Below, piece by piece: positions 1 through 5,404 of a stretch of DNA of 10,071 nucleotides (positions are counted from its first letter, which is position 1; the number at the start of each line of letters is the position of its first letter). The stretch covers positions 1 to 10,071 of the forward strand of contig JBGSWC010000396.1 of assembly GCA_041752635.1 (NCBI GenBank), read 5' to 3'. A program made the translations under genes and the position numbers. The stretch comes from JBGSWC01 sp041752635. Lineage in GTDB: Bacteria; Planctomycetota; Planctomycetia; Pirellulales; Lacipirellulaceae. The notes under the pieces are model-generated. The model was not told the origin of the DNA and ran no database searches. It worked only from the letters and a program-made list of their open reading frames with translations.

Positions 1-663
1 GGCCGCGGCCCCCTGGCGAGTTGCGAAGCGACCGCTGTTTTCGCGTTGCACACGGCGACCGCGACCATTGCCGCGGGAGCCGATTTAGTCGTCTTGCGTG
101 GCGATGGTTGGCTCGGCGGGCCAAGTTGCGGACTGCTGGTCGGCAAACAGGCTGTTGTGGCCAAGCTTGCCTCGTCGGCGCTGGCGCGGATGGCTGCTGC
201 CGGAGCCGAGACGATTGCCGCGCTGGCGGGGACGCTCGACTGTTATCTGCCAACGGAACAAGCGAAATTGAAAATCCCGCTGCTGTCGCTGGCGACGGCG
301 CCGCTCGAGAATCTGCGCACACGTGCCGAGAGGCTTGCGCCGCAAATTGCCGCCGCCGCTGATGTGCTGACGGCCAAAGTGATCGACATCGCCGCCGACG
401 CGGCACCGGCTGGCATGCCACGACTCGCGTCGGTAGCGATTGAGGTCACCCCGGCCCCCGAGCGGATCGCCACGCTTCGCGAACAGATTGCCGAATCGAC
501 GCCCACCATTCAATTTGTCGACCGGGGCGAGACTTGGCTGTTAAACATGCGCGCGGTGCTGCCAAGCCCAGACATCGCATTGGCTTCGGCGTTTGAACCT
601 GTGCCAGAGGCGGAGACAACAGAAGAAGACGACGTCAAAAAGAGTGACTCCGACGAGGCATAG
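1..663 (+). CDS. SelA-like PLP-fold protein (L-seryl-tRNA(Sec) selenium transferase homologue), C-terminal part
   Basis: The frame is open from base 1 to a TAG at 661-663, so the start lies outside the window. About 220 residues are visible, roughly half of a typical SelA. Bacterial SelA is a PLP enzyme that converts Ser-tRNA(Sec) to Sec-tRNA(Sec) using selenophosphate. The match rests on three blocks: GADLVVLRGDGWLGGP, which corresponds to the SelA PLP-lysine segment (GADLV-SGDKLLGGP); the following L-x-G-TLDCYL helix region; and the C-terminal block ending in LLNMRAVLP, like the SelA LDLRTV end. The expected catalytic lysine is glycine here (codon 106-108, GGT), so classical SelA chemistry is doubtful. 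The tail is acidic (EAETTEEDD). The gene is convergent with acnA, 59 bp apart. It could be a catalytically dead or repurposed paralogue, or another member of the SelA/DgaE-like fold group. Family placement is fairly sure; function is not. Confidence 0.75.
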   Translation, partial: GRGPLASCEATAVFALHTATATIAAGADLVVLRGDGWLGGPSCGLLVGKQAVVAKLASSALARMAAAGAETIAALAGTLDCYLPTEQAKLKIPLLSLATAPLENLRTRAERLAPQIAAAADVLTAKVIDIAADAAPAGMPRLASVAIEVTPAPERIATLREQIAESTPTIQFVDRGETWLLNMRAVLPSPDIALASAFEPVPEAETTEEDDVKKSDSDEA

Positions 664-722
664 CTCGTCGGCTACTGAAGCATTTCAGCCTTCGACCTCA
701 TCGTTGATCGCTGATCGCTTCG

Positions 723-3515
723 CTAACTCTTGAGCAACTTCCGCAACACGAAGTTCAAGATGCCGCCGTTGCGGTAGTAGTCGAGTTCGACCGGGGTATC
801 GATGCGGGCGACCATTTCGATTTCGGTCTTTTTGCCATCGAGTTCAGCGACGACCTTTACCACTTGGCGTGGCTTGAGGTTGTCGTCGAGGTTGGGGATG
901 CTAAAGGTCTCTTTGCCGGTAAGTCCAAGTGATTGCCAAGTTTTGCCGGCGGCGAATTCCAATGGCAGCACTCCCATCATCACGAGGTTCGAACGATGTA
1001 TACGCTCGAAACTCGCGGCCAACACCGCGCGCACGCCCAGCAAGAGCGTTCCCTTGGCGGCCCAGTCGCGGCTGCTGCCGGTGCCATATTCGGTGCCGGC
1101 AAGAATGACGAGCGGAGTCTGGTCGGCTTGGTATTTCATCGCCGCATCGTAGATCGGCATTACTTCGCCGGTCGGCAGGTAGGTCGTGATGCCCCCCTCG
1201 GTGCCCGGCGCGAGTTGGTTGCGAATGCGAATGTTGGCCAGCGTGCCGCGGGTCATCACACGGTCGTTGCCGCGACGGCTGCCATAGCTGTTAAAGTCGA
1301 CCGGTTCGACGCCACGCTCTTGCAAGTAAATGCCGGCGGGACTCGCCTTCGCAATGCTTCCGGCAGGCGAAATGTGGTCGGTCGTGACCGAGTCGCCCAG
1401 CAGCGCGAGACACTTGGCACCATGGATTGGCTCGATCGGTTTCACTTCGGGCGTGATTTCGGTAAGGAAAGGTGGTTCTTGGATGTAAGTGCTCTCGTCG
1501 TTCCAGTCGTAAATGCCCCCTTCGCTGGTCGCGATGGCATTCCATTTTTCATTCTTGTCCCAGACGCCGTCGTATTGAGCGCGAAACATCTCGGGCAACA
1601 CACTGTTGGCCACCACCAGTTGCACTTCTTCGCGGGTGGGCCAAATGTCTTTCAGGAAGACCTGCTTGCCCCCCTCACCCTCACCAATTGGGTCGGTCTC
1701 GAAGTCGATGTCAGTCGTCCCGGCCAGCGCGTAAGCGACCACCAGTGGCGGGCTGGCCAGGTAGTTGGCTTTGACGTCGGGATTGATGCGACCCTCGAAG
1801 TTGCGATTACCACTCAGCACGCCCGCCACAACCAAGTCGTGCTCGCGGACCGCATCGCTAATGGGTTGGGGCAATGGACCACTGTTGCCGATGCACGTCG
1901 TACAGCCATAGCCCACGGTATAAAAACCGACCTTGGCGAGTTCTTTGTCGAGGCCGCTCTTCTCATAATAGTCGGTCACCACTCGGCTGCCTGGCGCGAT
2001 GCTCGTCTTGACCCAGGGCTGCGCCTGCAAACCATATGCAGCGGCCTTTTTGGCGACGAGACCGGCGGCGACCATCACGCTTGGGTTCGATGTGTTCGTA
2101 CAGCTCGTAATCGCGGCGATCACAACGCTGCCATGGTGCAGCGCGAACGTGGTGCCAGCGTTCTCGACGCTGACCCCTTCGAACCCGGGGTCGGCGACGA
2201 CGGCGGTCGCGGTGGCCGCAGCTCCTTCTGGGTCAGACACGCTACCACCTTCGCCAACCCATGTGCTCGTGCCCGACGACTTGGATTTTTCGTAAACATC
2301 GTTCAGGTCACTCTGCCACTGCGACTTCATCGCCGTCAGCGGAATGCGATCTTGCGGTCGTTTAGGGCCGGCAAGCGCGGGCACAACCGTCGACAAATTG
2401 AGTTCGACGACCTTCGTGAAAGTCGGCTCGGGCACGTCGTCGGTGCGGAACAGACCTTGCGCTTTGCAGTAGTTTTCGACAAGCGTCACTTCGTCGTCGG
2501 TGCGGCCCGTGAGCCTCAGGTAGTCGAGCGTGGCCGCATCGATCGGGAAGAAACCCATCGTCGCGCCATATTCGGGGCTCATGTTGGCAATCGTGGCCCG
2601 GTCGGCGACCGGCATCGCGCTTACGCCGGGACCGTAGAATTCGACAAACTTGCCAACCACTTTCTCTTTGCGAAGTTGCTCGGTCACGGTCAGCACCAAG
2701 TCAGTGGCGGTCGCGCCAGCGGGCAGCGTGCCGGTGAGTTTCATGCCGACCACTTCGGGCATCAGCATATAGATCGGCTGGCCAAGCATCACGCCCTCGG
2801 CTTCGATACCACCGACACCCCAGCCGACAACGCCAAGTCCATCGATCATGGTCGTGTGGCTATCGGTTCCGACCAGCGAATCGGGCACAGCGACCTTGCC
2901 CCCGTCTGCGTCATCGCGAAGGAAGACGCACTTGGCGAGATACTCGAGATTCACTTGGTGAACGATGCCGGTGCCGGGGGGCACCACGCGGAAGTTGTGA
3001 AACGCCTTTTGTCCCCAGCGCAGGAATTCGTATCGCTCGCGATTACGCTGGAATTCGAGCTCGATATTCATGTCGAGCGCCCCGTCGCCGAGAAAAAAGT
3101 CGACTTGCACCGAGTGATCGATCACCAAATCGACTGGCACCAGCGGATTGATTTTGTTGGCGTCGCCGCCGAGCCTTTGCATGGCGCTTCGCATTGCTGC
3201 GAGGTCGACGACGGCTGGTACGCCGGTAAAGTCTTGCAGCACCACACGCGCTGGCTTGAAAGGAACTTCGACGCCGTTGGCACCAGGGGCAATCACGCCC
3301 TTGGTGTCTGTCCAAGCGGCCAGTGCTTTCACGTCATCTTCGCTCACGACATAGCCGTCGCAATTCCGCAGTACCGATTCGAGCAACACGCGAATCGAGT
3401 AGGGAAGCGCTGCCACCTTGGTTAGCCCCGCCTTTTCGAGTGCCGAAAGCCGATAAATCGTCGCCGGACCAGCACCGGTGTCAAAAGTGTCGCGAGCGGA
3501 AAATGGATCGTTCAT
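723..3515 (-). CDS. acnA: Aconitate hydratase A (aconitase, AcnA/IRP1 type)
   Basis: This cytoplasmic TCA-cycle enzyme interconverts citrate and isocitrate through cis-aconitate, using a [4Fe-4S] cluster. The 930-residue product shows the family signatures in order: GTDSHTT near residue 220, SCTNTSNPS with Cys472, GYGCTTCIGNSG with Cys538 and Cys541, DHISPAGSI, YGTGSSRDW with Arg816, and SFERIHRSNL-MMGVLPLEF near the C-terminus. The three cysteines are the cluster ligands, and their 66 and 3 residue spacing equals that of E. coli AcnA and human IRP1. The protein is slightly longer than the usual 890-900 residues. The extra length includes a Gly/Ser/Ala-rich linker at about residues 408-455, between the N-terminal part and the first cluster cysteine. 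The ATG start at 3515 gives the normal AcnA N-terminus (FDTGAGPATIYRLSAL). No strong ribosome-binding site precedes it. It is transcribed divergently from the metalloprotease-like gene and looks monocistronic. Confidence 0.98.
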   Translation of the reverse strand: MNDPFSARDTFDTGAGPATIYRLSALEKAGLTKVAALPYSIRVLLESVLRNCDGYVVSEDDVKALAAWTDTKGVIAPGANGVEVPFKPARVVLQDFTGVPAVVDLAAMRSAMQRLGGDANKINPLVPVDLVIDHSVQVDFFLGDGALDMNIELEFQRNRERYEFLRWGQKAFHNFRVVPPGTGIVHQVNLEYLAKCVFLRDDADGGKVAVPDSLVGTDSHTTMIDGLGVVGWGVGGIEAEGVMLGQPIYMLMPEVVGMKLTGTLPAGATATDLVLTVTEQLRKEKVVGKFVEFYGPGVSAMPVADRATIANMSPEYGATMGFFPIDAATLDYLRLTGRTDDEVTLVENYCKAQGLFRTDDVPEPTFTKVVELNLSTVVPALAGPKRPQDRIPLTAMKSQWQSDLNDVYEKSKSSGTSTWVGEGGSVSDPEGAAATATAVVADPGFEGVSVENAGTTFALHHGSVVIAAITSCTNTSNPSVMVAAGLVAKKAAAYGLQAQPWVKTSIAPGSRVVTDYYEKSGLDKELAKVGFYTVGYGCTTCIGNSGPLPQPISDAVREHDLVVAGVLSGNRNFEGRINPDVKANYLASPPLVVAYALAGTTDIDFETDPIGEGEGGKQVFLKDIWPTREEVQLVVANSVLPEMFRAQYDGVWDKNEKWNAIATSEGGIYDWNDESTYIQEPPFLTEITPEVKPIEPIHGAKCLALLGDSVTTDHISPAGSIAKASPAGIYLQERGVEPVDFNSYGSRRGNDRVMTRGTLANIRIRNQLAPGTEGGITTYLPTGEVMPIYDAAMKYQADQTPLVILAGTEYGTGSSRDWAAKGTLLLGVRAVLAASFERIHRSNLVMMGVLPLEFAAGKTWQSLGLTGKETFSIPNLDDNLKPRQVVKVVAELDGKKTEIEMVARIDTPVELDYYRNGGILNFVLRKLLKS

Positions 3516-3561
3516 AGCGGGTTTTCCCGGGGAATTCTAAGGGCAGCGAGGGACTGACGGC

Positions 3562-3567
3562 ATTGTA
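3562..3567 (-). promoter_or_regulatory. Possible -10 element for acnA
   Basis: On the minus strand the hexamer TACAAT lies about 47 bases upstream of the acnA start, matching five of six positions of the sigma-70 consensus TATAAT. I see no convincing -35 hexamer 16-18 bases further upstream. This is a suggestion from position and sequence only. Confidence 0.25.
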
Positions 3568-3611
3568 ACGCGAGTTTAGCCGTGGGTTGAGGGTGGTGGG
3601 GGAATGGAGCA

Positions 3612-3675
3612 AATGACGAAGCTCGAATGACGAATGACGAGCGGAATGAGATTTTGACGTTCGAGCTTCGTCATT
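3612..3675. repeat. Perfect 16-bp inverted repeat in the divergent acnA / metalloprotease spacer
   Basis: The left arm AATGACGAAGCTCGAA (3612-3627) is the exact reverse complement of TTCGAGCTTCGTCATT (3660-3675), with 32 bases between them. The octamer AATGACGA also occurs in tandem at 3626-3633 and 3633-3640, just inside the left arm, giving a 7-bp periodic pattern. The two flanking genes diverge, so this is not a terminator between converging genes. It resembles a dispersed palindromic (REP-like) element, or an operator or structured leader. Which one it is cannot be settled from this window. The rest of the 262-bp spacer holds a G-rich run at 3584-3602 and the ribosome-binding site at its right end. 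Confidence 0.8.
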
Positions 3676-3764
3676 CCACCCGCCACTCGTGTGCGCCCAG
3701 TGCTATCACGCCCGAATCCCCTCTTACGCTAGCTCCATCAACTTGCCATAGTCCGCCGCTTCAC

Positions 3765-3775
3765 AAGGAGGTGAT
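3765..3775 (+). promoter_or_regulatory. Near-complete Shine-Dalgarno sequence that sets the start of the metalloprotease-like gene
   Basis: AAGGAGGTGAT is complementary over 11 bases to the 3' end of 16S rRNA. The GGAGG core ends six bases before the ATG at 3778. An ATG at 3774 lies inside the element and in another frame, so 3778 is the start. None of the other genes with a visible start in this window has a signal this strong. Confidence 0.85.
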
Positions 3776-3777
3776 GG

Positions 3778-4503
3778 ATGAGGCTGCCAGGATGGCGGCT
3801 GTTGCTGGTCGTGGGCACGATGCTCGCTCCGTCGGCAGCGGCTCAAACAGTCATGACGTCCAACTTTATTGTCGATGCGCCGACGCGCGAGCTTGCCAAG
3901 CAAATTGGCGACCGTGCCGAGGCCCAGCGTACACATGTTGCGACAATGTTGTTTGGCGGTTCGCTTCCCGCAGTCGAGCGGCGGACGATGATTCGCGCCA
4001 GCCTCGCCGACTCGGATTGCACCGCTCGCACGATGCCTGCTCCACAGGGCCAAGGCCACTTGGTGAGTCTTCGCGGACCAGTCGCCGAAATCAATGGCCC
4101 GACGCTCGATCACGAAATTGTCCACACGACCATCGCCGACGTGTTGGGGCGAAAGTTTCCTGCGTGGCTCAACGAAGGTCTCGCCAGTCGTTACGACAAT
4201 TCAAAGTTGCGCGCGATCCGCCGCCGCGAGTTGCACGACATGCTCGTCGAAAACACGTGGCCCGATCTACGCAAGCTAATGAGCGAACCGATCCGCACGC
4301 AAAAAAAATATGCGGTCGCCGAGTCGATCGTCGACTACCTGCTCCTGCGGTGCGAGCCGGTCGAGCTTATCGAACTGGGCCAACTCGCCGAACGCGACGG
4401 CATCGACGCCGCACTGCGTGCGGTGATGCAGGTGCACAATGTTGAGCAACTCGAACGTGAGTGGCGGCGCGATCTGTATCGCGTGGCGGCTAATTCGCAG
4501 TAG
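3778..4503 (+). CDS. Small secreted HExxH metalloprotease-like protein (Peptidase MA / gluzincin type)
   Basis: The 241-residue product begins with a Sec-type signal peptide: Arg at 2 and 7, a hydrophobic core LLLVVGTMLA, and likely cleavage after AAA at residue 22. The mature part carries LDHEIVH with His112, Glu113 and His116 as putative zinc ligands and general base. It is followed by PAWLNEGLAS, where Glu133 fits the third zinc ligand of gluzincins. This HExxH plus W-L-x-EGLA layout is the hallmark of the Peptidase MA-like families, and planctomycetes carry many proteins of this kind. The remaining ~100 residues are helical and charged, with no second domain. It probably acts in the periplasm or outside the cell; no substrate can be named. 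It has its own very strong ribosome-binding site, diverges from acnA, and converges on the coiled-coil gene 29 bp away. Proteolytic activity is inferred from motifs only. Confidence 0.82.
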   Translation: MRLPGWRLLLVVGTMLAPSAAAQTVMTSNFIVDAPTRELAKQIGDRAEAQRTHVATMLFGGSLPAVERRTMIRASLADSDCTARTMPAPQGQGHLVSLRGPVAEINGPTLDHEIVHTTIADVLGRKFPAWLNEGLASRYDNSKLRAIRRRELHDMLVENTWPDLRKLMSEPIRTQKKYAVAESIVDYLLLRCEPVELIELGQLAERDGIDAALRAVMQVHNVEQLEREWRRDLYRVAANSQ

Positions 4504-4532
4504 GCAAGCGACTTTGTGTAATTCGCTATCAA

Positions 4533-5192
4533 CTACAACAAATAACTCGCCACCATCTGTCCTGCGTCGGTCGTCCATTGATCGAGGTCAATGAACTTTG
4601 GCTGGGCATCTTTGGTTTCCTGAATCGAGACTTTTCCGACCGGCACATAGATATAAGACTCACCCGTGCGGACGGTCCAGGCGGTGCCGTTGATGTAGAT
4701 CACCTTCTCAATCCCTGACTGGTTGTTGAGGTTGAGTTTGCCTTGAAGTTGGCGGCCGAATTCGGTGCGTAGCACAGGGTCATCAGCCATGCGACCGAGC
4801 GCCTCGTCGGCTTCGCGACGCGCCATGTTACCCACATCGGCCAGCTGGGCTTCGAGTGTGGCGAGTTTGGCGGTCAGAATCTCGACATCTTCGAGTTGCA
4901 ATTTGAGCTGCCGGTTTTCTTCTTCGAGGGCAATTTGTCGCTCGCTGAGCAGCGTAACCCGTTCGAGCAACCAAGCGAGTTGATCGGCGCGAATCTTCGT
5001 AAACTCAACAGTTTGATCGACGTCCGCAGGGTTGCCAGCCGGATTGGCCACTTCGTCTTCGGGTGTGACCACATTCTTGTTCTCGTCGGCGAACAGCCCA
5101 TCGTCGCCGGTGACCTCGGCATCGGTCTGCGCGAAGCAGGCGGCTGGTAAGACAACGACGGTAAGAATCAGAGCAAGCCAATGACGCGACAT
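4533..5192 (-). CDS. Exported coiled-coil protein with leucine heptads, function unknown
   Basis: I do not recognise a named family. The 219-residue product has a signal peptide: a hydrophobic stretch at 5-18 and likely cleavage after CFA at residue 21. Cys19 is not in a good lipobox, because Pro is at -3. An acidic low-complexity segment follows (about 24-63). Next comes a strong coiled coil at about 68-120, with hydrophobic residues exactly every seven positions: Leu75, 82, 89, 96, Val103, Leu110 and 117. A polar Asn93 sits in the alternate core position. A short charged linker leads to a C-terminal module (about 155-219) that looks beta-rich, with INGTAWTVRTG and YIYVPVG. The start is supported by GAGGA nine bases upstream of the ATG and by a TATAAT box further up. 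It lies downstream of the ClC gene on the same strand, but the 212-bp gap and its own promoter suggest separate transcription. A homo-oligomeric periplasmic or envelope protein is the likeliest reading. Confidence 0.85.
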   Translation of the reverse strand: MSRHWLALILTVVVLPAACFAQTDAEVTGDDGLFADENKNVVTPEDEVANPAGNPADVDQTVEFTKIRADQLAWLLERVTLLSERQIALEEENRQLKLQLEDVEILTAKLATLEAQLADVGNMARREADEALGRMADDPVLRTEFGRQLQGKLNLNNQSGIEKVIYINGTAWTVRTGESYIYVPVGKVSIQETKDAQPKFIDLDQWTTDAGQMVASYLL

Positions 5193-5236
5193 GGCGAAGG
5201 TTCCTCGTATTCAAAAAAAGCGGTGCGTGACTGAAT

Positions 5237-5248
5237 TAATCGATTATA
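5237..5248 (-). promoter_or_regulatory. Promoter -10 box overlapping a 10-bp palindrome, upstream of the coiled-coil gene
   Basis: On the minus strand a perfect TATAAT (plus-strand 5243-5248) lies 50 bases upstream of the ATG at 5192. It sits in an AT-rich island in otherwise GC-rich DNA. No good -35 hexamer lies at 16-18 bases; a TTGACT is present but only six bases away. The palindrome TAATCGATTA (5237-5246) overlaps the box and could be an operator, though a 10-bp AT-rich palindrome can occur by chance. Confidence 0.45.
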
Positions 5249-5404
5249 CCAACGAGTCAAACCTGAGTGGTCGCTCGGGCAATACCTTCCAGGGTTGTTG
5301 CTAGCCACCGACAAGTCAAGCGACCGGGAACCACGCAGCAGGTCAGCGTCGCTAGCTGCATCGGTCAGAGGGGAAAAATGTAGCGGATGGGCAAACTGGC
5401 CCGA

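Noticed and set aside
669..690. A possible hairpin (GGCT..GAA / TTCAGCC) between the SelA-like gene and acnA.
   Set aside because: It needs a three-base bulge and has no T-tract; the signal is too weak.
933..3425. An 830-codon open frame on the + strand opposite acnA.
   Set aside because: It is codon-aligned with acnA on the other strand, so it stays open simply because acnA avoids TTA, CTA and TCA codons. Its translation has no recognisable motif and acnA is unmistakable.
3584..3602. A G-rich run that might form a G-quadruplex.
   Set aside because: Only three tracts of three or more G are present plus one GG, so at best a two-layer structure; the evidence is weak.
3627..4445. A 272-codon open frame overlapping the metalloprotease-like gene in another + frame.
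   Set aside because: It is Arg/Cys-rich with no motifs, and the overlapping frame has a signal peptide, a HExxH motif and a very strong ribosome-binding site.
4507..4527. A five-base AGCGA/TCGCT stem between the convergent metalloprotease and coiled-coil genes.
   Set aside because: A short stem with an 11-base loop and no T-tract on either side is not enough to call a terminator, although its position would fit.
5130..5192. Cys19 of the coiled-coil protein as a lipoprotein attachment site.
   Set aside because: The residues before it are LPAAC, with Pro at -3 and Leu at -4, which does not fit the lipobox; cleavage after CFA at residue 21 fits signal peptidase I better.
5374..5402. A GGGC/GCCC hairpin followed by TTTTT on the minus strand downstream of the ClC gene.
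   Set aside because: The stem is only four pairs and the T run starts about ten bases after it, too far for a standard intrinsic terminator.
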